A stretch of DNA of 17,025 bases from Deltaproteobacteria bacterium (GTDB taxonomy: Bacteria; UBA10199; SPLOWO2-01-44-7): NCBI GenBank assembly GCA_016203765.1, contig JACQMB010000063.1, positions 1 through 17,025 on the forward strand, given 5' to 3'. Positions 1 to 7,210 of this stretch are shown piece after piece. How positions within the stretch are numbered: position 1 is the first letter of the stretch; every line of letters starts with the position of its first letter. The notes beneath the pieces were generated by a model. The model did no database searches, had not been told where the DNA came from, and saw nothing but the letters and a program-made list of their open reading frames with translations. Position numbers and translations under genes: made by a program.

Positions 1-1
1 A

Positions 2-139
2 GCCCTTTGCGCGTTGCCTTGGGGCGGGGTGCGTGAAGGGAGAAACGAGAGGCTTTTTCCAAGCGACGTCAAAACCAATTACGAACTGAAATACGAGGCG
101 GACGGCAGGGAACTTTTCTATTTGGAGCTTTGCAAATGA
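2..139 (+). CDS. 3' end of an unrecognised gene (partial)
   Basis: Reading from base 2 gives 45 open codons ending in TGA at 137-139. The last residues, ELKYEADGRELFYLELCK, look like ordinary protein with alternating charged and hydrophobic residues, unlike the other two plus frames, which stop earlier. The start lies outside the window and no family can be named. It converges on the symporter gene, and the two 3' ends overlap by about 22 bp. It may be a chance open frame, but the natural composition makes a real C-terminus somewhat more likely. Confidence 0.45.
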   Translation, partial: ALCALPWGGVREGRNERLFPSDVKTNYELKYEADGRELFYLELCK

Positions 140-1344
140 GGCAGATATCTTTCAACCACCGCGGCCCCCACCGCATCCCCCCAGACGTTGATCATCGTTC
201 GAAAGCGGTCCAGGAGCCAGTCGACCGTCAAAATCAGGGCAATCCCCTCCAGGGGAAGCCCCACCGCTTTTAACACCAGGACCATTGTGACCAGGCCCGC
301 CTGCGGAATCCCCGGCGCCCCGATGGAGGCGAGGGTCGCGGTTAGAAAAATAATCAGCTGTTGGGTGAGCGTCATCTCGATACCGTACGTTTGGGCGATA
401 AATATCGCGGCCACCGCCTCATAAAGGGCGGTCCCATCCATGTTGACGGTGGCCCCCAGGGGGAGGACAAACCCGGCCGAGCGGTTGGAGACGTTGTTTT
501 TGGTCTCGACGCAATCCATCGTGACGGGAAGCGTGGCCGAACTGGAGGCGGTGGAAAAGGCGGTCAACATCGCCTCCGACATCCGGTAGAGATAGACAAA
601 CGGATTGCGCCGGGCGAACAAGAACAGAATGAGCGGCAACGCGACCAGACCGTGGAGGGACAAGCCCAACAGTACGGTTGCGGCGTAGCCGCCGATTTTT
701 TTCAGCTCCATCCAGATGGCCGGCCCGCCCCCCGATTCCCCCAGCTTGGCGGCGACCAGGGCGAAGACGCCGATCGGGGCGAAGCAGAGAACAAAGTGGA
801 CCAGTTGAATGATTGTGTCGTTTAAGAGTTCAAAGATTTTGACCAGCGGTTTGCCTCTTTCGCCCAATGCCAGCAGGGAAATGCCGAACAAGAGCGAAAA
901 AATAATCACCGGCAGAACATCCATTTCGGCCATCGCCTTGACGATGTTTGCCGGGACAAAAGACAGGAAGAGATGTTTCCAGGAAAGGGGTCCGGTTGCG
1001 GGGGCTGAGAGGCCCGTCTGCAAGGTTATCCCCACGCCTGGCTGGAGCCAGTTGACTAAAATTAAGCCCAAGCCCACCGACAAGGAGGTGGTGGCCAAAA
1101 AATAGATGAGGGTCCTGATACCGGTGGAGCCGACCTCTTTAATACTGCCCAGCGCAGTCACGCCCAGGATAAGGGAGAAAAGGACCAGCGGGATCACGAT
1201 CATCTTGAGGGCGTTTAGAAAAAGGGTCCCGACGATCCAGTCGATGACCAGCATTTGCGGACCGAAGAACCAGCCGGCGGCAATGCCGAGGAGGGTTCCT
1301 ACAATGATGGCGGGGAGGAGCCAGTTCGGATGCTTAAAGGCCAT
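118..1344 (-). CDS. Dicarboxylate/amino acid:cation symporter (DAACS, GltP/DctA type)
   Basis: Inner-membrane Na+ or H+ coupled carrier for acidic amino acids or C4-dicarboxylates. About 408 residues, the usual length. The family landmarks appear in order: the serine-rich hairpin-1 segment STASSSATLPVTM, the TM7 motif NMDGTALYEA, the hairpin-2 segment GAPGIPQAG, and TM8 with LLDRFRTMINVWGD. In the archaeal homologue GltPh, the TM8 Asp and Arg that align here (D and the second R of DRFR) contact the substrate amino group and side-chain carboxylate. This favours glutamate/aspartate over neutral amino acids. The frame is open to a TTG at 1365, but the ATG at 1344 gives the typical short N-terminus MAFKHPNWLL. 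Neither start has a clear ribosome binding site. It is divergent from the metallopeptidase gene. Confidence 0.93.
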   Translation of the reverse strand: MAFKHPNWLLPAIIVGTLLGIAAGWFFGPQMLVIDWIVGTLFLNALKMIVIPLVLFSLILGVTALGSIKEVGSTGIRTLIYFLATTSLSVGLGLILVNWLQPGVGITLQTGLSAPATGPLSWKHLFLSFVPANIVKAMAEMDVLPVIIFSLLFGISLLALGERGKPLVKIFELLNDTIIQLVHFVLCFAPIGVFALVAAKLGESGGGPAIWMELKKIGGYAATVLLGLSLHGLVALPLILFLFARRNPFVYLYRMSEAMLTAFSTASSSATLPVTMDCVETKNNVSNRSAGFVLPLGATVNMDGTALYEAVAAIFIAQTYGIEMTLTQQLIIFLTATLASIGAPGIPQAGLVTMVLVLKAVGLPLEGIALILTVDWLLDRFRTMINVWGDAVGAAVVERYLPHLQSSK

Positions 1345-1360
1345 GTGCGGCGCGTAACAC

Positions 1361-1377
1361 GTCAAAAAACGTTTGAC
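1361..1377. repeat. Inverted repeat in the divergent gap, possible operator
   Basis: GTCAAA (1361-1366) and TTTGAC (1372-1377) are perfect 6-bp inverted arms around a 5-bp spacer. The repeat sits just upstream of the symporter ATG and between two divergent genes, where a regulator site would be expected. It also creates a TTGACA at 1373-1378. No binding protein can be named. Confidence 0.3.
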
Positions 1378-1396
1378 AACCCAAGATCGGGAGGTC

Positions 1397-1424
1397 TTGA
1401 CATCCGGCCAAAAATAATTACTTT
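1397..1424 (+). promoter_or_regulatory. Possible promoter of the zinc metallopeptidase gene
   Basis: A perfect -35 hexamer TTGACA (1397-1402) is followed after 16 bp by a poor -10 hexamer TACTTT (1419-1424). Transcription would start only a few bases before the ATG at 1439, which fits the lack of a clear ribosome binding site there. The weak -10 keeps confidence low. Confidence 0.3.
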
Positions 1425-1438
1425 AGGCCTCCGCGCTT

Positions 1439-2161
1439 ATGTTTTACTTCGACCCTCTTTACATGATGGTGATGCTGGTCGGCTTGGGGCTTTCCCTTTG
1501 GGCCACCGCCAAGGTCAAGAGCAATTTTGCAAAATATTCCAAGTTGCCGGCGGCCGCTGGTTTGAGCGGCGCGGAAGTCGCCCGCCGGATTTTGGAACAA
1601 CAAGGCATTCAGGATGTGCAGGTGGAGGTCACCGGCGGTCATCAGTTCTTGGGGATGGGGGGTGACGGAATTTTGGATGACCACTATGACCCCCGCGTGA
1701 AGAAGGTCCGTCTTTCCTCCCATGTTTATCAAGGAACATCCCAGGCCGCCGTCGCCATTGCCGCCCACGAAACGGGCCATGCCATTCAACACGCGCGCGC
1801 CTACGCGCCGTTTAAGGTCCGGTCCGTGTTGGCCCCCGCCGCTTCGCTGGGAAGCAACCTTGCCTATTTCTTTTTGTTGATCGGCTTTCTGATGCATTCG
1901 ATGAGTATGATCAAGCTTGGCATTTTGGCCTTTGGTCTGGGTGTTGTGTTTATGTTTGTGACCCTGCCGGTGGAGTGGGATGCTTCGAACCGCGCCAAAA
2001 AATTATTGTCCGAATATGGACTGGTCAGCACGCAGGATTCCAAGGGGGTGGCCGCCGTCTTGAACGCCGCGGCCTTGACCTACGTCGCCGCCGCCGCCGC
2101 GGCCCTCCTCAATTTACTCTACTACTTGTTTCGTTCCGGTCTGCTTGGCGGGCGGCGTTAA
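1439..2161 (+). CDS. Membrane zinc metallopeptidase, YugP/DUF2005 family (Zn_peptidase_2)
   Basis: Predicted membrane-embedded metalloprotease of 240 residues, matching the family length. An N-terminal membrane segment (about residues 5-22) is followed by a domain with the family signature DDHYDPR (about 80-86) and the HExxH zinc site HETGH (110-114). Two hydrophobic segments follow (about 130-176). The PVEWDASNRA motif (E179) carries the likely third zinc ligand. The C-terminus is an Ala-rich hydrophobic stretch (about 207-230). The substrate is not known for the family. An in-frame TAG at 1424-1426 fixes the start at ATG 1439. It is transcribed alone, divergent from the symporter and convergent with the next gene. 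Confidence 0.9.
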   Translation: MFYFDPLYMMVMLVGLGLSLWATAKVKSNFAKYSKLPAAAGLSGAEVARRILEQQGIQDVQVEVTGGHQFLGMGGDGILDDHYDPRVKKVRLSSHVYQGTSQAAVAIAAHETGHAIQHARAYAPFKVRSVLAPAASLGSNLAYFFLLIGFLMHSMSMIKLGILAFGLGVVFMFVTLPVEWDASNRAKKLLSEYGLVSTQDSKGVAAVLNAAALTYVAAAAAALLNLLYYLFRSGLLGGRR

Positions 2162-2173
2162 GAAACATTTTTT

Positions 2174-2968
2174 TTAGAAAGAGACAAGGCCTGGCCGAAC
2201 GGCTTTTATGGGGATGGAAATAGTTTTTGGTTGTCGTTGGCCGTTACGATCAATGTGAGTCGTTATGTATTTCAATGTTCCGGTTTCATCTTTTTTCCAC
2301 ACAATAAAACTGACGTCGTCATCAAGAGGCATTTCCCATTTTTCTCCTTCGGGGAGTGGGGACTGCCAAACAATTTGGTATTTTTCTCCATCGCCTGCAG
2401 GTCGATAGTGTAATTGAAGCTCTCTCCCCTTCTGATCGGTGATGAAAAAGAAAAAACCATCGTAGCAAGGGGTGTAGCCGGCCATCGTTGAGTCAACGTC
2501 AGCACGAGACGTGCAAATAGACATAAATTCTCTCATCTCCGCCCCGCGGCGTTCCCTCGGAAAAGGGCGAATGCCTTTTGAGACGCTTGAGTTGCTTAGG
2601 GAAAGTTGGAATGGTTCGGGGGCAGGCATAACCTCCGGCAACTGTTCCGGCATGCTCTCCAAATCATACAAAAAGACATCTTGACCGGCCTGGCGGTTCC
2701 GGGCAACCAGAACATCGAGTTTTCCATTGGCATCGAGGTCGACGCCGTGGAAGTGCCATCCCCCTTTCTCCACAACAATCGCCGGGATGGCGGCGGGATC
2801 CATTCCTTCTAGTTTGCGATGCTGCCGCCCCTTTCCAATTCGAAAACCGTACTCGTCAACGAGTTTTTCTAAAAAGGGGCGGTCGGCGCGGTTTTGTTTA
2901 TTCAGAGGGCGGGCATAAAGGGGCTCTTCGGCCGCCTGGCGAAAGGTCTCCAGCATCGCTGCTTGCAC
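2174..2968 (-). CDS. Unrecognised protein with an FG-GAP/VCBS-like calcium loop
   Basis: 264 residues from a GTG at 2968 that has a good ribosome binding site (GGGAG five bases upstream). I do not recognise the family. The only motif is DLDANGKLD (about residues 77-85), the DxDxNGxxD loop typical of FG-GAP/VCBS calcium-binding repeats; a weaker DRNGQ occurs near the C-terminus. There is no signal peptide. The frame stays open upstream of the GTG to a TAA at 3101-3103 and reads like protein (for example RDARPALDAACLKGEDV), but that stretch has no ATG, GTG or TTG. The protein may therefore be the remainder of a longer one that lost its start. It lies downstream of the 70-residue gene on the same strand, probably co-transcribed. 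Confidence 0.6.
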   Translation of the reverse strand: MQAAMLETFRQAAEEPLYARPLNKQNRADRPFLEKLVDEYGFRIGKGRQHRKLEGMDPAAIPAIVVEKGGWHFHGVDLDANGKLDVLVARNRQAGQDVFLYDLESMPEQLPEVMPAPEPFQLSLSNSSVSKGIRPFPRERRGAEMREFMSICTSRADVDSTMAGYTPCYDGFFFFITDQKGRELQLHYRPAGDGEKYQIVWQSPLPEGEKWEMPLDDDVSFIVWKKDETGTLKYITTHIDRNGQRQPKTISIPIKAVRPGLVSF

Positions 2969-3083
2969 ATCCTCTCCCTTTAGGCAGGCGGCATCCAGGG
3001 CGGGGCGGGCATCACGAAAAAATTGACTCCGTCTCCAGGTGCGATCCGGCCTCCGGTGATGATAACGTTCGGTAGGGGATTCT

Positions 3084-3296
3084 TTATATCTCTCCTTTTT
3101 TTAGACTTCCTTTCCACTCGGCCACGGATGTCATCCGTGGCTCATTCGGTGAGCAGGTGACGGTATAGCGGGGCTCTCCCTCCCGGCCGTCCGGATCTTC
3201 CATCGCAACCTCCACTCGGCGTGGATCCCGCCAAACAGCCGTTGCCTCGTAGTCAGGCGGCAGGCCCTCTTTTTTAAAATTCTTGAATGAAACCAT
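3084..3296 (-). CDS. Small unrecognised protein (70 aa)
   Basis: ATG at 3296, stop TAA at 3084-3086. The product is highly charged with no signal peptide or membrane segment; it begins MVSFKNFKKEGLPPDYEA and ends KGSLKKGEI. No family can be named. No clear ribosome binding site precedes the ATG. A strong one (AAGGAG, about 3093-3098) overlaps its last codons and would suit a following gene, yet no start codon lies at the right distance. Probably one unit with the 264-aa gene. The composition is plausible for a real gene, but evidence is thin. Confidence 0.45.
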   Translation of the reverse strand: MVSFKNFKKEGLPPDYEATAVWRDPRRVEVAMEDPDGREGEPRYTVTCSPNEPRMTSVAEWKGSLKKGEI

Positions 3297-3436
3297 GTGC
3301 TTACAACAACTTTCTGAATAGTCCCCTTTGGCGGATGCCTCTCTGTATATTATCGGCAGGAGGGAGGCAAAAGTTGTTTTTATTCGCCGTCAACATTTTG
3401 ACACTCCCCGCCGGAATTTTGACGGTTTTATTCCTC

Positions 3437-3464
3437 TTGGAGCCCGGTTTTTAGGCCGTATAAT
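3437..3464 (+). promoter_or_regulatory. Promoter for the CARDB-like gene
   Basis: A consensus -10 TATAAT (3459-3464) is preceded after 16 bp by TTGGAG (3437-3442), a weak -35. It would give an untranslated leader of about 110 bases before the ATG at 3582. The rest of the 285-bp divergent gap (3297-3581) holds nothing else I recognise. Confidence 0.45.
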
Positions 3465-3581
3465 CGTTGCAGAACCCAACCTTTTGAAATTTAAAGAGAA
3501 AAAAATGGTTGTCCATCCCCACTCTAATGGCACAGAAAATGCAGAGTTAGGTGGTTGGTTGTTTGAACATAAGGAGGCACT

Positions 3582-4412
3582 ATGAAGAAATTTTCCTTAA
3601 TCCTGCTGGTGGCGGTCACGGCGGGGGTTTTTTACGCCGGGCCCTTTGGTCAGACTTACGGAAAGGAAAAATCCTTCCGGACAAAAAATCAGAAAATATC
3701 GGAGAAGGAAATTCGGTTTGAAAAAATGACGGATCTGATGAAGGGGAAACAGTTGATGAGCAAAAGGGAAATGAAGAAATTCATTCCAAAAGGTGTTATC
3801 CTCCAGGCTCAAAAGCTTCAAGCCTCCAAACAAAAAGAGGAATCTCAGGAACCCACTCCCTATTACGCAACCGTCGGCGATTTGGGTCTCTGTTTTGACT
3901 GGTCAACGACGACTTATGGAATGCAGTACGAGCCTCCTTTCCTGCCTGTTTCGAGCGAAACTTGGTATGATATAGACGTGTTAAGTCTTTATCTCTGCGA
4001 TCGGTTTCAGGGCCCACTCCCGAGGGAGGAGGATGAAGAACTGGAGCGGCTTCCCCATGAAGTTCAAATCGAGTACTTCTATTACCCATACGAAGGGGCC
4101 GCGCGCCGGGGAACGCTCATGCGGGAAGCAACGATTAGACCTATACCCGGCGGAGGATCCACGTTATATGTGCTCGAATCTGATTTGAATGTTAATGATG
4201 TTGATCCATACACGGTTGAACTTATAAGATCCAACGGTAACCGTGCACGCAGTTGGGGTGAGATTTGGTTTGTGGTGACCTTGGACCCGAATAATGAGCT
4301 TGCGGAGGTTAATGAATCCAACAACGGTTTTATTTTTAATTGGGTGCGTTGGGAAGATTTGGATTCGGGGGAGTCCGCGCAGGGTTTTGCCTACTGGGGG
4401 TATGATTTTTAG
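3582..4412 (+). CDS. Secreted protein with a CARDB-like adhesion domain
   Basis: 276 residues. A Sec signal peptide (MKKFSLILLVAVTAGVFYAG) is followed by a Lys/Glu-rich, probably coiled or unstructured segment (about 28-90) and then a beta-rich domain. Near the end, the stretch VTLDPNNELAEVNESNNGF carries the D-x-x-N-x-(V/L)-x-E-x-N-E-x-N-N pattern of CARDB domains (cell-adhesion-related domain of bacteria), followed by FxxNW. It is likely exported and involved in adhesion or complex formation; the partner is unknown. The start is well supported by AAGGAGG ending four to five bases before the ATG. It is monocistronic and convergent with asnS, with about 100 bp of unremarkable sequence between. 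Confidence 0.75.
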   Translation: MKKFSLILLVAVTAGVFYAGPFGQTYGKEKSFRTKNQKISEKEIRFEKMTDLMKGKQLMSKREMKKFIPKGVILQAQKLQASKQKEESQEPTPYYATVGDLGLCFDWSTTTYGMQYEPPFLPVSSETWYDIDVLSLYLCDRFQGPLPREEDEELERLPHEVQIEYFYYPYEGAARRGTLMREATIRPIPGGGSTLYVLESDLNVNDVDPYTVELIRSNGNRARSWGEIWFVVTLDPNNELAEVNESNNGFIFNWVRWEDLDSGESAQGFAYWGYDF

Positions 4413-4511
4413 ATTTTGAGGACCCCAAATAACATAAAGAATTTCTATTTATACTCTTCCGGGTCGTGGCATTCGAATTGCAGGTTGGTGTGGGTGATTC
4501 CGAACCCAATA

Positions 4512-5783
4512 CTAAGGGGTCATCCGGTAGATCATTCGGGGGAAGGGGATTGTCTCCCGGATATGCTCAATGCCGCAAAGCCAGGCGGTAAGCCTTTCCA
4601 ATCCATACCCAAATCCCGAGTGGGGAACGCTTCCGTATTTTCGCAAATCCAGATACCATTCAAAGGCGGCGCGCGGCAGGTTGTGTTCCTCCAAGCGTTT
4701 CAACAAAATATCGATCTCTTCCTCGCGCTGGCTTCCGCCTATTATTTCGCCGTAACCTTCCGGAGCGATCAGGTCGGCACATAGAGCAAGGTCGGAATTT
4801 TTGGGATCGCGCTTCATGTAAAAGGCCTTCACCCGGGCCGGATATTTTTCCACAAAGACCGGCTTGTCGAAGGCTTTCGATAAAAGGGTCTCTTCATCGC
4901 CGCCCAAATCTTCGTCGGCCTTCATATCGCCCCCCAGCTCGCGGATTTTTTTAATCACCTCCGCATGGGTGAGCCGGTAAAAAGGAGGTTTGATTTTTTC
5001 CAATGGCCTTGTGTCGCGTTCCAAAATTTCCAATTCCCTTTTATTTCTCACCAAAACCCGCTCGACGATAAAACAGACAAGATTTTCCTGAAGTTTTAGA
5101 TTTTCATCATGCTCCACGAAGGCCGCCTCCGCGTCCATCATCCAAAATTCGGTCAGGTGACGGCGGGTCTTGCTTTTTTCCGCGCGAAAGACCGGGCCGA
5201 AATCATAGACGCGCCCGTGCCCGAAAATCGCCGCCTCCAGGTAAAGCTGGCCCGATTGCGACAAATAAGCCTTCCCCAAATCAAAGTAGGGGACTTCAAA
5301 CAGGGTCGTGGTCCCTTCACAGGCGGCGGGAGTCAAAATCGGCGCATCAATCCTGGTAAAGCCGTTTTTATCCATCCATTCATACGTGGCGTAACAAATA
5401 GTATGACGCACTTTCTGGATGGCCCACTGCTTGGGAGAGCGCAACCACAGGTGCCGGTTTTGAAGTAAAAAATCGGGGCCGTGCTCTTTTTTGCCGATCG
5501 GATAGTCGGCCGGGGCCTGCAAAATTTTCAGATCGGAAACCTGCAATTCGTATTCCTCTTTTTTGGGATGTTTGGAGACCTTGCCGGTGAAAATGGCCGA
5601 GGTCTCCAGGGTGACTTTTTTGATTGCGTCGGGGTTGTTGGTGATCGCTTGGCAGAATCCGGAGCCGTCCCGAACTTGTAGAAAGCCGATCTTTCCCGAA
5701 GATCGGAAATTATAGATCCAGCCCCGGATAGTTACCGTCTTGTCCAAATGTTTAGACAAGTCCTTGATAAATACTTTTTCCAT
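4512..5783 (-). CDS. asnS: Asparagine--tRNA ligase
   Basis: Charges tRNA-Asn with asparagine (class IIb synthetase, cytoplasm). An N-terminal OB-fold anticodon domain (TVTIRGWIYNFRSSGKIGFLQ) is followed by the catalytic core. Motif 2 is FRAEKSKTRRHLTEFWMMDAE-like at about residues 198-218, and motif 3 is GFGYGLERL near the C-terminus, followed by IRETIPFPR. GGSQREEEID and DLRKYGSVPHSGFG are characteristic of AsnRS rather than AspRS. About 423 residues, a normal bacterial size. The ATG at 5783 gives the usual MEKVFIKDL start; a TTG at 5798 is a weaker alternative. The start lies inside the 3' end of galU (32-bp overlap), implying translational coupling. A dedicated AsnRS means Asn-tRNA can be made without the transamidation route. 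Confidence 0.96.
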   Translation of the reverse strand: MEKVFIKDLSKHLDKTVTIRGWIYNFRSSGKIGFLQVRDGSGFCQAITNNPDAIKKVTLETSAIFTGKVSKHPKKEEYELQVSDLKILQAPADYPIGKKEHGPDFLLQNRHLWLRSPKQWAIQKVRHTICYATYEWMDKNGFTRIDAPILTPAACEGTTTLFEVPYFDLGKAYLSQSGQLYLEAAIFGHGRVYDFGPVFRAEKSKTRRHLTEFWMMDAEAAFVEHDENLKLQENLVCFIVERVLVRNKRELEILERDTRPLEKIKPPFYRLTHAEVIKKIRELGGDMKADEDLGGDEETLLSKAFDKPVFVEKYPARVKAFYMKRDPKNSDLALCADLIAPEGYGEIIGGSQREEEIDILLKRLEEHNLPRAAFEWYLDLRKYGSVPHSGFGYGLERLTAWLCGIEHIRETIPFPRMIYRMTP

Positions 5784-6531
5784 ATTCTTTTTTCCCAAAA
5801 TAAATATTCGCCCGGATCAAACCGACCGGGTTGCCAATATCCATATGCAGGCCTTCGAATTCATAGGCATAGAGTTCGCCGCGCCCCGCCAGGGTGTTCA
5901 TCGCGTCGGCCAGTTGGATTTCGCCGTTACGGCCGGGCGGCGTTTTCTTCAAGACCTCAAAAATATCCGGCGTAAAAAGGTAGCGTCCGGTAACGACAAA
6001 ATCCGAAAGGGCTTTTTCGGGCGGCGGTTTTTCAACCACCCGTTTGGCCTTGTGCAATCTTCCCTCCCGCGAGGCCATCTCATAAACGCCGTAAAGGCTG
6101 ACCTGATCTCTGGGAACGCGCTCCGTGGCGTTGACCGATCGGTTGATTTTTTGAAAGACCTTGATCAACTGCAGGCAGACCGGCTTGGGATGGTCGATGA
6201 TAATATCGGGAAGCAAAATCATAAACGGGTTTGGGCCGACCGCTTGGTCGGCCATTAAAACGGCATGCCCCAGCCCTTTCGGTTCTTTTTGAATAACAAA
6301 TTGAAAAGCCAATTTTGGAAAGACCTCTTTGAGATGTTCAAAAAAAGATTTTTTGGCGGGCGAAACGACCAGGATGATCTCCTTGAGGCCCGATTTTAAA
6401 GCCTCCTCCAGGACCAAATATAGGGAAGGTTTGGTCACCACGGGGAGAAGTTCTTTGGGCAGGACATCCGTTACCGGCCGGAGCCTTGTCCCCAGCCCGG
6501 CGGCGGGAATGACGGCTTTGGTTATCTGCAC
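5752..6531 (-). CDS. galU: UTP--glucose-1-phosphate uridylyltransferase
   Basis: Makes UDP-glucose from UTP and glucose-1-phosphate for envelope polysaccharide and lipopolysaccharide synthesis. The nucleotide-binding signature AAGLGTRLRPVTDVLPKELL is at the N-terminus. GLGHAVL, LLPDIIID (equivalent to LPDVILD in E. coli GalU), RVVEKPPPEKALSDFVVTGR with the conserved Lys, and PGRNGEIQLADA follow in order. About 259 residues, a little shorter than E. coli GalU. I chose GTG 6531 because AAAAGG lies six bases upstream and the protein then starts MQITKAVIPAAG, as in relatives; an upstream TTG at 6567 would add 12 residues and overlap tonB. It lies between tonB and asnS on one strand. Confidence 0.93.
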   Translation of the reverse strand: MQITKAVIPAAGLGTRLRPVTDVLPKELLPVVTKPSLYLVLEEALKSGLKEIILVVSPAKKSFFEHLKEVFPKLAFQFVIQKEPKGLGHAVLMADQAVGPNPFMILLPDIIIDHPKPVCLQLIKVFQKINRSVNATERVPRDQVSLYGVYEMASREGRLHKAKRVVEKPPPEKALSDFVVTGRYLFTPDIFEVLKKTPPGRNGEIQLADAMNTLAGRGELYAYEFEGLHMDIGNPVGLIRANIYFGKKEYGKSIYQGLV

Positions 6532-6556
6532 AGGGAGCCTTTTAGCGAAATGCGGC

Positions 6557-7210
6557 TTAACGGGCAAGGGTGTAATGAATGTTGAGGGCGATCGGTTCGG
6601 GATAGAAGGGGAAGGGGGAGGCTTGTTGGACAGTCATCGCGGCCGCCTCATCCAAGATGGGCGAACCAGAGGTTTGTTTTAAGAGCACGTATTCGAGAGA
6701 GCCATCCGGTTTAATTTTAAATTCAATCAACGGCGATCCTTCCATTTTTGAACGTTTGGCCGTCAATGGATAGTATTTGTTCCGTTCAATCCGATTACGG
6801 ATTTGTTGCAGGATTAAAGACGCTCCACCCTCTCCGGCTTCTTGATAGGTTATTACCCCAACCGCTTCCGCTCGTCGGTCTTGCGGAACCAGGTCCGCGG
6901 CGGGGAGGTCCCCGCCGCGGCCTTCCCGCTCACCCCGCCGATTGATTGGAGCCCCCGACTGGTGCGGCGGGGTTCCGCGAAGTTCCGCAAGACCGACTCG
7001 CTCGCGCGGTTGGGGACTATCACCTATCAGGGAAACGGAGATTATTACGTTTTTGCTATCTCCCGTTGCCCTCTCAACATCGCCGGGAAGGCCGAAGATG
7101 AGCAGACCCAATAGGATTACATGCAACAGGGTGGAAATGAACAGTGATATATTGATTAAACTCTTAGGTCCGTTGTCCCTAGTCCCTGGTCCCTGGTCCG
7201 TAGTTCCCAT
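6557..7210 (-). CDS. TonB-family energy transducer with an unusual linker
   Basis: 217 residues. An N-terminal inner-membrane anchor (about 17-42, LINISLFISTLLHVILLGLL) is followed by a linker and a C-terminal TonB domain (about 130-217: YYPLTAKRSKMEGSPLIEF, IKPDGSLEYVLLKQTSGSPILDEAA, then PFPFYPEP). It should transmit proton-motive force from ExbBD to outer-membrane receptors such as the one at 13311-15305. Two oddities: the linker is not the usual Pro/Lys/Glu-rich spacer but is encoded by a 187-bp inverted-repeat element (6843-7029), and the first 15 residues (GTTDQGPGTRDNGP) are encoded by a heptamer array. The only reasonable start, ATG 7210, lies at the edge of that array and overlaps the upstream gene by 55 bp. 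Confidence 0.85.
   Translation of the reverse strand: MGTTDQGPGTRDNGPKSLINISLFISTLLHVILLGLLIFGLPGDVERATGDSKNVIISVSLIGDSPQPRERVGLAELRGTPPHQSGAPINRRGEREGRGGDLPAADLVPQDRRAEAVGVITYQEAGEGGASLILQQIRNRIERNKYYPLTAKRSKMEGSPLIEFKIKPDGSLEYVLLKQTSGSPILDEAAAMTVQQASPFPFYPEPIALNIHYTLAR
6843..7029. repeat. Nested palindromic element inside the tonB reading frame
   Basis: Outer arms pair TGATAGGT (6843-6850) with ACCTATCA (7022-7029), CCCCAACCGC (6856-6865) with GCGGTTGGGG (7006-7015), and a perfect 16-bp pair GTCGGTCTTGCGGAAC (6874-6889) with its complement at 6982-6997. Inside lie two further hairpins: CCGCGGCGGGG (6895-6905) with its complement at 6910-6920 around a 4-base loop, and ACCCCGCCG (6932-6940) with CGGCGGGGT (6965-6973). 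Together they form a long stem opening into a two-hairpin junction. The element lies wholly in the TonB linker and leaves the frame open. It resembles palindromic elements known to insert in frame in genes (as in Rickettsia), but its family is unknown to me. Confidence 0.8.

Noticed and set aside
361..825. Long plus-strand frames opposite the symporter gene.
   Set aside because: They are shadows of a clearly conserved membrane transporter, with Arg/Gly-rich composition typical of antisense frames.
3328..3585. An 85-codon plus-strand frame running into the start of the CARDB-like gene.
   Set aside because: It begins with TTG without a ribosome binding site, contains the predicted promoter of the next gene, and its product has no recognisable features. 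Better read as the leader region.
4413..4511. Possible intrinsic terminator between the convergent CARDB-like and asnS genes.
   Set aside because: Only weak palindromes such as ATTCGAAT are present and no stem followed by a T run on either strand.
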